From Bombyx mori (Eukaryota > Arthropoda > Insecta > Lepidoptera > Bombycidae): 64,000 bases of DNA. Under the pieces are notes generated by a model, which searched no databases, had not been told where the DNA came from, and saw nothing but the letters and a program-made list of their open reading frames with translations. The DNA is taken from positions 620,001-684,000 of the forward strand of contig NC_085124.1 in the NCBI RefSeq assembly GCF_030269925.1. The letters are read 5' to 3'. Made by a program: the position numbers and the translations under genes. Positions 46,316 to 57,499 of the stretch are shown in pieces. Numbering within the stretch: position 1 is the stretch's first letter; each line of letters opens with the position of its first letter.

Positions 46316-46486
46316 TGTGCTTAGTGCGAGTTTTTTAACGTTCTCGATAACGTAAAAGTTAACTCATATTTGTATGGAATGGGATCGTTTGATTACGTTT
46401 GCCGCTAGGGGCGCTGTTCCCACTGCATACAAAATTGGGTTAACTTTTACGCTATCGAGTACGTTAAGAAACTCGCACTAAGCACA
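46316..46486. mobile_element. Fold-back MITE, family A, copy 3
   Basis: Best-preserved copy: TGTGCTTAGTGCGAG ... CTCGCACTAAGCACA, flanked by CTG on both sides (46313-46315 and 46487-46489), a possible 3-base target duplication. Confidence 0.8.
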
Positions 46487-46594
46487 CTGATAAAGTCAGT
46501 GATTTTCGACTCCCAAATATAACTTATACATGATTTTGTTTAAAAAAATATTATAAGTTTTCGAAAAGTTATCGTTCGTGTTAAAACGAAAAAT

Positions 46595-46950
46595 TTTTTT
46601 TTTTTCTAATTGCCTTTGTAGGCAGACGAGCACACGGCCCACCTGATGGTGAGTGGTTACCGTCGCCCATGGACTTCAGCAATGCCAGGGGCAGAGCCAA
46701 GCCGCTGCCTACCGCTTAATACTCTCCTCAAGCCTCGTTTGAAGAAGGACATGTCATAGCGCTCGAGAAACACCGTGGAGGGAAGCTCATTCCATAGCCG
46801 GTTGGGACGTAGCAAAAAAGATCTCTGGAAACGCACTGTGGATGACTGCAGTGGCTCCAGGTAGTATGGATGAACTCTACTCCGGTGGCGGGCGGTGCCA
46901 TGGTAAAAACGAGATGTCGGTATCATCTCGAACAATTCCTCAGAGCACTA
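46595..46950 (-). mobile_element. LINE-X 3' end with intact ORF C-terminus
   Basis: The minus-strand frame 46935-46657 reads RVHPYYLEPLQSST, FLLRPNRLWNELPSTVFLE and FFKRGLRRVLSG, then IAEVHGRR and stop. The pattern R-LWNELP-V-F is typical of the C-terminal end of Jockey/CR1-group ORF2. The 3' UTR after the stop is only about 55 bases and ends in a poly(A) (T-tract at about 46593). LINE-X is a working name; the family is not identified. Confidence 0.75.
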
Positions 46951-47551
46951 ATAAATGCGAAATTAAAGTTGTATCTGTTGTCTGTTGAAATATGGTGAAC
47001 GATAACTTACATTATCAAAGTTAGTAGTGTGAGAAATCCGGCCCGATGTCTCCCTCCATAACAATAGTCCCGGAGTGAGGTAGCCGAGGTCAGCGGGTGC
47101 GCCCTTCTGGGTCACGTGGCCGACCCGTATCTTACATAACATAAATGGCTACCGTATCTACAATCAAACCATAAAACGAACGTGCGATGCTATTTCATGT
47201 TGACTTATTCATTTTTATTTATTTATTTGGGAACAAACAGTACAACACAAACATACAATATTTAAAAAAAATATAGCTAATACAATAACCAAATATGTTT
47301 CCACAATCATAATCACATATAAGTAGAAAGTGAACAAGAAGAGAAATTTATAAATTTAAATTACAAAAAAACAAAAGCAACACAATACGCGCATATTATT
47401 TTATACATCAACTAACAATATTACTATAATACTCATCGGACTAAATCACCTTATAAATATTTTAAAATAGCTTATCATTCATTTGTTTTATTCTTATTAA
47501 TGTCTATACTGTATGTAATGTATATTTTTGTGCTAACTATTTGAATGTGGT
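46951..47551. other. Intergenic, no gene recognised
   Basis: A GC-rich patch at 47040-47130, then very AT-rich DNA. No gene. Confidence 0.4.
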
Positions 47552-47798
47552 AGGTACTGGTGGCAGTACGTCTTGTGAGTCCGCGCGGGTAGGTACCACC
47601 CTGCCTATATCTGCCGTGAAGCAGTAATGCGTTTCGGTTTGAAGGGTGGGGCAGCCTTTGTAACTATACTGAGACATTATCTCGAGATAGGTGGCAGCAT
47701 TTGCGTTGTCGTGTCGTGTCGCCATTACGTGTCAATGGGTAACCACTTAACACCAGGTGGGCTGAGAGCTCGTCCACCCACCTATGTAATAAAAAAAT
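47552..47798 (+). mobile_element. Bm1 SINE, head missing
   Basis: Plus-strand Bm1 from GTACTGGTGGCAG through the tail to TAATAAAAAAAT. A short GTCGTGTCGTGTCG expansion lies inside the tail. Confidence 0.85.
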
Positions 47799-48125
47799 TA
47801 TATATTTCGCGTTTAGATATGTTATGGGGTAGTCACATGACCATTCTTCAGTGACGTGGACGGTCACAAAGGGGCAGTACGCACGCGGTGCGGTCGTGAG
47901 CTCGTCCGCTGATTGTAAATTCGAGAATTTTCCACAAAACCCAATAAAATCAATAAAATAATTAAGTAAAGAAATGTCAGCATTGTTTCGCTATCGCATT
48001 ATCAGCTTATCACGCGATAACGTGACTCACACACTAACTAATGCGTTATCAAACGTATTCTTTATTTATTTGCACAGTTTTTTCAGGTTTATAATAGATA
48101 AGAAAGATTAAAATAATGTTTGTGT

Positions 48126-48319
48126 TTTTTTTTTAATGCTTAGATAGGTGGACGAGCTCACAGCCCACCTGGTGTTAAGTGGTTACTGGAGCCCATAGAC
48201 ATCTACAACGTAAATGCGCCACCCACCTTGAGATATAAGTTCTAAGGTCTCAACTATAGTTACAACGGCTACCCCGCCCTTCAAACCAAAACGCATTACT
48301 GCTTCACGGCGGAAATAGG
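48126..48319 (-). mobile_element. Bm1 SINE 3' part
   Basis: T-tract, full 3' tail, and body up to CTTCACGGCGGAAATAGG, where another repeat begins. Confidence 0.85.
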
Positions 48320-48339
48320 CTGTGTTTGATTGTTTAAGA

Positions 48340-48790
48340 ACAAGCGATCGGCTTGTACGCATCCATCGCTAATGTTAATATTTATATATTAATACGTGAA
48401 GCTAAAACTTTGTATCCCTTTTTACGAAAATTGCGCGGACGGAGGAGTATGAAATTTTCCACACTTATAGAGAATATAGAGGAGTGCACAATGCTAATAT
48501 TTTTTTAAAATAATGCATAAAAGATACATGAAATCAATAAAGAAAACATTACACACACTACATACCGTGTATTTGACGCACACACGCATGCATACTATTT
48601 ATTGTCAAACTTTCGTTCTTGACGTCTGTTGTCAAATTGAGAATAGATTAAATATTATTTGTCTTTGTTAATATTTTTATAGTGTAGTCTTGACGAACTT
48701 TTTGATTATAGAAGTATAAAATACAATCATAATAGTGTACAAACTTACAATTCCACTTAATTATAGTCGAATTTCGACTACTGCGGGATC
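48340..48790. repeat. Dispersed lepidopteran repeat, class unknown
   Basis: Phrases such as ATTGCGCGGACGGAGGAG, ATGAAATTTTCCACACTTAT and TTGACGCACACACGCATG are ones I associate with a repeat common in moth genomes. There is no coding frame. Boundaries are uncertain. Confidence 0.4.
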
Positions 48791-48899
48791 TCTAGTTATG
48801 TTAATTCGTTGCCAATAAGCTATCTACCGTGACTATTTGCTTAAACGTAAAATATACTGTACATAAATAAAGAAAGCTTTATAAAGCGAGAAGATATAT

Positions 48900-49365
48900 C
48901 GTCTTCTCGCATTAAAACTGTATAATCTCAAAACTTACTAATAGGCATTGCTGAAGTCCATGGGCGACGGTAACCACTTACCATCAGGTGGGCCGTATGC
49001 TCGTCTGCCTACAAGGGCAATAAAAAAAAATACAGGAGAGTGTTTTAAAGGTTTAACACACAATTTCTGTGGTTTAACATGTGATATTTTTAATATTAAT
49101 CATCTTTGCAACATTTATTTTTTATTTTTTACCAGTTACATTATCTGTCTTTTAGTAAGTAGTAGTTTAGTAAGTAAGATAAAATCATGTATTAATTTTG
49201 TTAATAGTAGTCAAAACACAGGTAAACTAAATAAAAAAAACTAAAACTAAACTACGCTCTTTTGACAGTATTTATGAGAAAAATACTGGTGATACCAAAT
49301 GATTCCGCATATTAACTCAATTTCGAATATTTTTGGAAATTGTACACTTTTAATGCGAAAAGACG
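48900..49365. mobile_element. TIR element, copy 2, interrupted by LINE-X
   Basis: Same ends and interior as 10060-10389, flanked by ATAT (48896-48899 and 49366-49369). A plus-strand LINE-X tail with poly(A) (48943-49031) is inserted just inside the left end. It also has a short internal duplication (GGTTTAACAC, then GGTTTAACATG). Confidence 0.75.
48943..49031 (+). mobile_element. LINE-X 3' tail insertion
   Basis: Strongly 5'-truncated: only the last codons, 3' UTR (GTAACCACTTACCATCAGG, then TGGGCCGTATGCTCG) and poly(A). It interrupts the TIR element and is therefore younger. Confidence 0.85.
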
Positions 49366-49511
49366 ATATTGTGACGTTTATTGGGAGATGACGGAGGAGG
49401 AGGCGTGTGTGTTGGTTGTTTGTTGCGTGTTGTCCTCCATAAACCTCATCGGAGCGGTCAATAAAACACTGACTATGATTACATGTTTATTCGCGTATGT
49501 ATACATCAAAC

Positions 49512-49765
49512 GAAATTATAATTTGCGTAATTACTGGTGGTAGGACCTCTTGGGAGTCCACACGGGTAGGTACCACCACCCCGCCTATTTCTGCCGTGAA
49601 GCAGTAATGCGTTTCGGTTCGGAGGGTGGGGTAGCCGTTGTAACTATACTGAGACCTTAGAACTTATATCTCGAGGTGGGTGGCGCATTTACGTTGTAGA
49701 TGTCTATGGGTTCCAGTAACCACTCAAGTCAAGCGGGCCGTGTGCTCGCCTACCTTGAATGCCAA
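49512..49765 (+). mobile_element. Bm1 SINE with a LINE-X-like terminal tail
   Basis: Normal Bm1 from ATTATAATTTGCG to CCAGTAACCACT, after which the last 45 bases (CGGGCCGTGTGCTCGCCTACC) look like LINE-X in place of Bm1. Suggests template switching or gene conversion between the two tails. Confidence 0.7.
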
Positions 49766-49898
49766 CAAAAATGAATTTTGAGAGCACGCGTGTGTGATGT
49801 GATAAGACAAATAATAAAGCATCTGATCGATCGGGTGACGGCGACGCCTACAGCTCTGTACAAACAGATAAAGCATTTTTATTGTTTTAATGTCGACA

Positions 49899-50110
49899 AT
49901 CTATACTAATATTATAAGGCTGAAGAGTTTGTTTATTTGGTTGAACGCGCTAATCTCAGGAACTACTGGTCCGATTTAAAAACAAAACTTTCAGTGTTAG
50001 ATAGCCCATTAATTGAATTGAAGGCTATAGGCTATATAACACCACGGTAAGACCTATACAAGTGGAAGACCAATAAATAATGTTTTAAAATAGGGGTTTA
50101 AATAGCTCCT
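49899..50110. repeat. Dispersed insect repeat, class unknown
   Basis: TCTATACTAATATTATAAGG, then GAAGAGTTTGTTTATTTGG and GCGCTAATCTCAGGAACTAC, a repeat I remember from many Lepidoptera. Non-coding; its transposon class is not certain. Confidence 0.45.
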
Positions 50111-50293
50111 TAATCCTCCATCCAAGTAGTAAATACAAAAATATGAAATAAACACGAGAAAGCATGGTAATGAATAGTGGATCTAATTAGACGAAACTTA
50201 CTTACAATACCAGTAAGTGTGTAGAGGCACAGCTGCACAAACCGCCTGGCGATGTGGGAGACATTCCGAACCCTGTGTTCACTTCTAAAATGT

Positions 50294-50545
50294 TTAGGTA
50301 AGATTTAGAACTGTGCTCCATTGATTACTATGCTGTGCAATATCTATAGTTTCAAGGTATTTTAGACTCATCCTGCAAAAACGGGATTGAGGAGACAGAA
50401 AGCTGTCTACGTGGGCACGGGCCGCATGAGCGAACACCAGATCATGGGCTAAAGTCTGTCGAGGATAAAAGCGGCGCAGTCGCGGACAGACTTTATGTGT
50501 CAACAGAATGTCATGAATGCATCCAGGATGTCAAACAGGGTGATC
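50294..50545 (-). pseudogene. Jockey ORF2 fragment with internal deletion
   Basis: Reads VFAHAARAHVDS, then SPQSRFCRM, matching ORF2 of the element at 35970-38852 near its C-terminus. It joins directly to an upstream part (DKVCPRLRRF-like) after loss of about 85 bases. Not functional. Confidence 0.7.
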
Positions 50546-52184
50546 AGTCAATTATGTTGAAGGATCCATTATACAAATAGAAAAATATCATGCCAATTAA
50601 AGTGTGTTAAAAACAGCTTTTCAGTTTGTATAAATTGAGTCGTCTATTATCAAAGGTGGCAATCTGTGCATTTGGACAAAAAAATGTTATTGATATGTCA
50701 ATACAGATTGATTTGAACATAATCGTTTCCTTCAAAGAATACGGTTCAAAACCTGCATTAAATAAAGGTTAATAGTTAACCTGTTATTTATCTGAGATGT
50801 CGTTCCGAAGAGTTTTGTGACTGCCAATGGAATACAAAGTCAATAATTCGTTTTTCTGATTTACCAATAATTGTCCAAAAGTCACATTGCCGGCTTTGAT
50901 AATAGTCGACTCAATTATTTTGTTGTTGTTTCTATTATTGAAGTTAAATTCCGGTACGAATGTATACCGACTAAGCTTAGAGAGATAATAAGGATAAAAT
51001 TATGTTTATTGTCATAAACTGGCACTGCGGTAGCGCCTTTACAAATCGCAATGGAATGTGACACAAGCTACGGGTTACTTTCAGTCTGGATTCTATTATT
51101 TTATACATTAAAATTGTTCATGCCGTTGACTTGTTTTAACAAGAAATTCCTGTTTTCAAGCCCCCTTCAGTAACCTAAATATATTTTCGTTTGTAGGTGA
51201 AACAAGCCTACTTATAGTATACAAGGACATCTGTGATCAGCATCGCACAAATATGTACTTAAGAAACAAGAACAGGAACATATAATAACTTTTGACGTGT
51301 ATATTGGATGAGCGCCATCTTATTTTCAACAGTTTTAAATTTCGAATTTACACGCTTGCGACGCCACTTCTTTGGAATCCAATGAATCCTCCTTGGAGGC
51401 GTAGGAATTTTAAAAATGGATCACCAAAGAACGTAATTTTGAATTTGAAGTCCACGTACGCCCCATTTGCATTCCTATTTCTTTAGGCGCAACACGCAAA
51501 ATTAATTTCAATTAAGAATCGCTGTCTCATCACCACTGGAGCTTTCTTTAATATTGTAAAGTACTCGCTTCCCATTCACCGCTGAGAAACCATTAAGGTA
51601 TCCTACCGCTGGAGAGGACGAGATCTTGGAGAACTTCAGATGAGTCACAAGTGTTATATTCTTTGATTCAGTCTGTGTCTTCCCATCTCCACTCTGTAAT
51701 AATATCTCTATCGCAACCCATAATTTAAACCATTTTCCATCCTCACACATGGCCGCACCGTAGCTATTATTCAACCGTCTTCCCTATCCTGCTTTTCTCT
51801 GTCGTTCTCTTTTCCTTTTCTTACCGTTTTCGCTCACTCTCATCATAACGGTCCACACTCTTTTTATACGTTACCAATCCTACAGTACATTAATCAGTTA
51901 TCAAAAATATCCACAAAGTTGAGGACACGCGTTGGGTAGATGAATACGACAGTAATTTATTGACTCACTTACGATCTCTAATTACATGATACATGCTAAT
52001 CCTGTTTCGTTTGTGTGCTATCTGTTACATGATCATCTAATTATAAGCAGGTAATGAAAGCGTGCAAAAACAAAAATACTTAAGAACATCCTAATACTGT
52101 AGTGTCTGTAGTCATGTTGATCACTAAATTACAAAACAAATCTAATGAGATAATATAAATAACTACTAAAATATGCAAAACAGG
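50546..52184. other. Intergenic with one unassigned conserved-looking stretch
   Basis: At 51774-51508 (minus) an 88-codon frame reads MNNSYGAAMCEDGKWF, then LWVAIEILLQSGDGKTQ and LNGFSAVNGKRVLY. The frame is clean, but I cannot name a family. It could be an exon or a dispersed repeat. Nothing else is recognised. Confidence 0.3.
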
Positions 52185-52330
52185 TTGTCATTGGCTAAAG
52201 GAAAAGTATTAATGTATCCGTATCGAGCGACGTGACTGTGTCGGGTGCGAATCTCGCTTACAAGGGAAAAATCTAGTTATCTGTAGAATATTGTCTATTT
52301 TCTATGAAATAAGCAACACATAACAATGTT
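52185..52330 (+). mobile_element. Decayed Bm1 head
   Basis: TTGGCTAAAGGAAAAG, then GAGCGACGTGACTG and GGTGCGAATCTCGC keep the order of the SINE head and B box. Confidence 0.5.
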
Positions 52331-52560
52331 TGTGGATTAGACTCCTGTCGAATAGTTACTTCTTTTTTACTAGTTAAGGTAAACAAAAAAGCTCACGGCC
52401 AATCTAATATCAAGCTGTTAGCGGACGCCATAAGTCCCTACAAGCTTAAGATCGGCACAACGGTTGTCTTCAAGGCGACTTGCAAGGTTGCTTTACAACT
52501 TGAACAGATTAGCCGATGATCCCACCGCACCGGAGCAACACAATGCGCCCTACCTTGCAC

Positions 52561-52975
52561 CTTTACTGGTGGTAGTACCTCTTTTGAATCCGCACGGGTA
52601 GGTACCACCACCCGGTCTATTTCTGCCGTGAAGCAGTAACGCGTTTCGGTTTGAAGGGTGGGGCAGCCGTTGGAATGTTAAAACTGAGACCGTAGAACTG
52701 TTGTCTCAAAGTGGATTGTGGAATTGACGTTATAAATGGGCTACTGTAACCACTTAACACCAAGTGGGTCATGAGCTAACCTATCCTAGCCCACCTATCT
52801 AAGCAATAATTTTTTTTTGTATAACACGACGTCAATTCTTAGTCGAAGATCTTACGTACGCGTGCTACGTATTTCCTTAGAAAAAATTGATTTTAGCTTG
52901 CCAGATTTTATGACGAGCAGTCTCATCGTTGGACCAAGCACACCGCCGTCTGTTCCGTAGGCCACGGTGACTTCA
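52561..52975. mobile_element. Bm1 SINE followed by an inverted decayed Bm1 head
   Basis: A plus-strand Bm1 body and tail (52561-52818, ending GCAATAATTTTTTTT) is followed by a minus-strand decayed head at about 52830-52975 (TTCCTTAGAAAAAATTG, then GTAGGCCACGGTGACTTC). Confidence 0.7.
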
Positions 52976-53465
52976 ATTCAGTAACGGGTGTATGATGTTG
53001 CGCTTGATACGCCGTGAAAGCTATTTTTGTTAAAGAATTTATTACAACGATCGGAGCATTACATATCACATTCTGTGAAAGCTCAAGTGAATGTGTTATA
53101 CGAATTATTGAAAGTTGCACCGAATTACATTACAACTTATGGGTGCGAAGTAAAAGTTGTAATCATAACTCAAATATTTGCAGATAAGAATATTGCCGGA
53201 ATCGTATCTTTTTACTTTTTATTTTAAATAAAAAAAAAATATTAATGCGTGTGACAAGATCAATTATGCCATATTTTATTTGTTTACGAGTATTTGTTAG
53301 ACCTGTTTGAAATTCAGTTCAATATATACCTTTCACCGTTCTTACCACATTTACCATATATTACGGCGGGAAAGCTCGCGGGCTTGGGAAGGTCTTACTT
53401 ACAAATTTTGTATTGCAAATTGCTCTAGACGGTTTCAATGTCATAGTGGGTTTTTTTGTTTTATT

Positions 53466-53707
53466 GCGTAGAAGCATTATTACAGTTCTGCCACGTACCA
53501 TTCGGCTTTGGAATGAGCTCCCTTCCACGATGCTTCCCGAGCGCTGTCCTTCTTCAAGAGAGTCTTGCGGAGAATACTCAATGGTAGGCAGCGGCTTGGC
53601 TCTGCCCCTGGTTTTGCTGACGGCTATGAGCGACGGTAACCACTTACCATCAGATGGGCCGTATGGCTCGTCTGCCTACAGAGGCAATAAAGAAAAAGAA
53701 AAAAAAT
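53466..53707 (+). mobile_element. LINE-X 3' end
   Basis: Plus-strand coding end (TTCGGCTTTGGAATGAGCTC = RLWNEL) with a frameshift, then CGACGGTAACCACTTACCAT and GCAATAAAGAAAAAG. 5'-truncated. Confidence 0.75.
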
Positions 53708-53714
53708 CATAATA

Positions 53715-53960
53715 ACATTAATCTCGCCACCCACTTTGAGACATCAGAGAACCTACCATTCCTCAATCAATATAGTCTCAATATAGTTACAACGGCTGCC
53801 TTACCCTTCAAACTGAAAGCATTACTGCTTCACGACAGAAATAGGCAGGGCGGTGGTACCTACCCGTGCGTACTCACAAGAGGTCCTACCACCGGTAAAA
53901 ATATTAGAAAAGACCCACACTCAGCATTGGGTCGACACGGGTTGAAGAAGAGAAGTGGAA
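53715..53960. mobile_element. Bm1 fragment and RTE-tail scrap
   Basis: Minus-strand Bm1 centre and partial tail at 53715-53905, then an RTE-like end phrase (CATTGGGTCGACACGGGTTG with GAAGAAGAG) at about 53928-53960. Confidence 0.6.
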
Positions 53961-54117
53961 CGGTTGGTAAACCCAATTGCTATCCGGCGTCCAAGTTCAA
54001 AGGTCGGATTATGTATCTTCGGTCTCGCGTCATTACGTCACTATTCTTTTCTCGCACGTGTTTCCAGCTCCACACTATAATGTGAATGCTTTTTTATTCA
54101 CACTTTTTTTTATTATA

Positions 54118-54382
54118 CAATAAGGCTCTCTTGTGTTTGTGATGGTTTGGAAAACGATACTACCAGGAAAAAAAAATGTGTGCGTGTACTAGTGTACACA
54201 CGTAAGAAGTGAAACATTAATGCTATCCCTACTCCGTTGGAGAAAGTGAAAGTACTCTTCGTCTGAACCAACCGTGGTAGGGGCAAGAAAAAGATGGCGC
54301 GTAACGGAAAAATGTGACGCGTAACCGAAAAATGTGACGGTAAATTTTTTTCCAACGCCGATAAAGAAGTTTCACTTCAATT
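54118..54382. repeat. Dispersed repeat, class unknown
   Basis: Starts AATAAGGCTCTCTTGTG and ends CGATAAAGAAGTTTCACTTC; contains two near-identical GTGACGCGTAAC-type units. Its right end recurs inverted at 25935-25960, so it is a family. Confidence 0.5.
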
Positions 54383-54761
54383 AGAATTAATGACGTGTGC
54401 CTGACTACAAGCTAATGGATGTGTGCATACGGTATTGCGATCAGGGGAACTCCTGATTTTAAGAAACTTGTTTACAATCTCTACAAAAAAAAACTAAGAA
54501 ATACGTGGATTTTTATCCTTTTAAGACTTTTCTTAGAGACTAGTAAGTTAAGTACTATGGTGCTTCAAGTTCTATTGAAGCGCGCATATTTTAGGGAGCA
54601 GGCTTAAGTACAGTTCTACCATTGAGGTTTATTCTACCTCGAATCCTCTGCGACTATCTACAGAATGATTGCAGATATTAATTCAACCTTTGTAAGCTCT
54701 GTGACCCCATAGTCTACTCATCATCACAAGGGTCGTACGAATGTCTGTCTTCACAGGTTAT

Positions 54762-54836
54762 TAAAAACTGGTAGTCGGACTTCTTGTGAGTCCGCACGGG
54801 TAGATACCACCACCCTGCCTATTTTCTTCCGTGCTT
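54762..54836 (+). mobile_element. Short Bm1 centre fragment
   Basis: CTGGTAGTCGGACTTCTTG to CTGCCTATTTTCTTCCGTGC, ending in a T-run. Confidence 0.7.
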
Positions 54837-55552
54837 TTTTTTTTTTTTACGAATGTTCTAAACTCTAAACGATCGACCTGCCTGTTTTCGTGATTTGTCA
54901 AAACGACTCGCACGCCATTTAGCGTTAGATGTGATGCGGAGGAACCTTTCATGAAGTGCCGACAAGAAATGTGCATGTATATTAAATACGAGAAGAATCA
55001 GTACGACCATTTTCACTTACAATCTTAGAGTATACATAAGCAAGCTACTCTAAGGTTATAATACTCTTTGAGTCGACTTTGCATTGCTATTGCCGACAAG
55101 ACTATCATTATCCTTAATGATGTATCTATACTATTTCATGAACTATATGTCGCAGCCTTGGAGCTGTTCTCTCCGCAAGGATGTCCTGACCGAACGAGGT
55201 TATAATTGACCATTAATAATAGCTGTAATGGACCATTGTTCAATAGCAATTACAGTTCAATTAATTATGGGGAAATCATTGTAGATAATTCTTTAGAATG
55301 TTAATGTTTTTTTTTATCATTTAGGTACAATAAGACATCTAGTGAGGCTGCTGAGGCAAGCAATTCCATCCCGCCTATTACTGTCTTTTGCCATCATGCG
55401 TTGCGGTTTGAATAAAAGATGTTTGACAAAAATTAGAATCGTGTTGATAAAATTAACCATAAAAGTTCCTAACAACAACATTCGAAGCGTAGGTCTACAG
55501 AGATGTATTACTAGCTCAGAGAAAAATTGTCTCTTTGCGCTTTCCTATACGC
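54837..55552. other. Intergenic, no gene recognised
   Basis: AT-rich; no supported gene or named repeat. Confidence 0.4.
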
Positions 55553-55925
55553 ATTTTTCCTCCCTAAGCTGATAGCCTTGAAAGGCTATTTCAGCGTAAC
55601 CTTAACTAGTAGGTGAGCTCACGGGGCTCAACCTGACGACGTTGCTAACACGAACCCTAGCAAGAACCGTGCTTCGCAGAATCTGCCACCGGATCGGAAA
55701 CGCGACCCACTGAGAAGAACCGGCAAGAAACTCAGTGGGCTGTGTCTGTGGGTTAGTTTACTCGTCGAGCCCTTCGTCGCAAGCGACGGGTTCGACGAGA
55801 ACGATGACCGGTGCTTGAGGTACCTAAAAGCACTGTGAGTGGATTGGGAGGGTCCGAAATGACGTGTTTTGGGCGACGTCAACTGCTTTCTATTCTGTCT
55901 GCAGGATCGGGAATGTAGTTAGGGA
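55553..55925 (-). mobile_element. BMC1-like LINE 3' end, longest copy
   Basis: Terminal hairpin, the CTCACGGGGCTC block, CCCACTGAG ... CTCAGTGGG, CGTCGCAAGCGACGGG and upstream sequence to GCAGGATCGGGAATG. No stop-free coding frame. Confidence 0.8.
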
Positions 55926-56504
55926 ATGTCGTGCCGCTTTATCGAAGTGGTAAATTAATTGAGAATCATTTGTTTTATATTTATGGGCTTTGGTTGCCAT
56001 TTAACACCAAAAGGGCTGTAACCTTATCTAGTGTAATAAACAAGATTGCTACGAGCAGACAAGTGAATGGAAATGCTCATATACCGCTAAATACTCAATC
56101 ATTATGTAGTCGAGTCAGTATTTCACAATCAAACTCCGCATTATCAGTGAAGAATTGAGTAACAGAATCTATTTGGTTGTGGAACACTGCCGAGGAAGCG
56201 ATTGCAACACTGTGTGATAAGAAGCACGTATTAAAGTTACTATTCTCATGTAATAATTCCAAGGGCATAATTAAGCATAAGTTATGTCCTTGGAATTTCA
56301 GAGGTAGCCACACATAGAGGTAACACGAGGACTTTTCTTTCAACAAAAAAAAAAAGAAACAAAATCTATATTATTATTCTTTACATAAACTTCGTTGGGG
56401 TAGGTTTTAAGACATAGACATGCATTTGTGTGTGAGGAACCTTTCAAATTAATTGTAATTCTGTTGTTGTGTTGTGAGCTTTGTCTGGACTTCCAAGGAC
56501 GATA
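55926..56504. other. Intergenic, no gene recognised
   Basis: AT-rich, nothing identified. Confidence 0.4.
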
Positions 56505-56810
56505 CGCTGGTAGCCTAAGAGGCTATTCTAAGAGGCTATTCTATTGACGATACAGGAGCCAGACAGACAATACTGCCGCTTGAGACGAAGGGCTCCGCGA
56601 GTAATTTAGCCCACAGACACAGCCCACTGAGTTTCTCGCCGAATCTTCTCAGTGGGTCGCGTTTCCGATCCGGTGGTAGATTCTACAAAGCGCTGCTCTT
56701 GCTAGGGCTATTATTAATAACGTCGTCAAGTTGGAGCCTCATGAGTTCACCTACTCGTTAGGTTACGCTGATATGGCCTCTCAAAGCCACCAGATTAGGT
56801 AAAAAAAAAC
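56505..56810. mobile_element. Inverted pair of BMC1-like ends
   Basis: A minus-strand scrap of the terminal hairpin with a 13-base tandem duplication (AAGAGGCTATTCT twice, about 56517-56542) precedes a plus-strand 3' end (56575-56810) that ends in an A-run. Confidence 0.7.
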
Positions 56811-57499
56811 TGCCGACCTATTCTGATAATGAACGCTTCGAATCATCAAATTTTACCTTTATACAGAACAGTGTAGTCAGTTAACAGAATCTGTACTCTA
56901 AATGTTTTTTTCGACTGTTGATTAATGGGCACAATCGCACATTAGTTTTAACTAAGGGGTGCCATATTGATGAAATTGAACCTTACTTAATTTCCTCATC
57001 ACTAGTAACCCAAACATACATTTCGGCGAGCAATGAAACAAAAGAAAGGCTGTAAATACCAACTTGAAACTATGCCAATTATTGGCAACTGGACAAAACT
57101 CGGCCGAGCGACGTAAACACAAGGACGTGTGACCATCTGTGTACAACGACCTGAATACCACGGTGATCGATGTCGAGTACTCGCTACGTATGGATACTGC
57201 ATACTAATGAAGCTTATTTTTCGACTGGTGTAAACAGAAGGAAAATAAAACTCATACGGACTCAAAACAGGCTGTCTTATGAGCACTTTGTGGTCAATTT
57301 CACGGTCCATCTCGGTTACGGCGAGGAGGATGTAACAGCGGTAACCCGAAGAACAACCCACCCAACTGAATAGATGACCATCATGTAAGGTTCTTTGCCC
57401 GTATTTTAGGGCTTTTATGACTGGTCTACTTGTCGTAAATCGTCACTTTTGGTACTTCAGTGTCTAATTATTGTTTATCAATATATATTTTTTGTAATG
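56811..57499. other. Intergenic, no gene recognised
   Basis: No supported gene; one minus-strand frame (57361-57002) has no recognisable domain. Confidence 0.35.
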
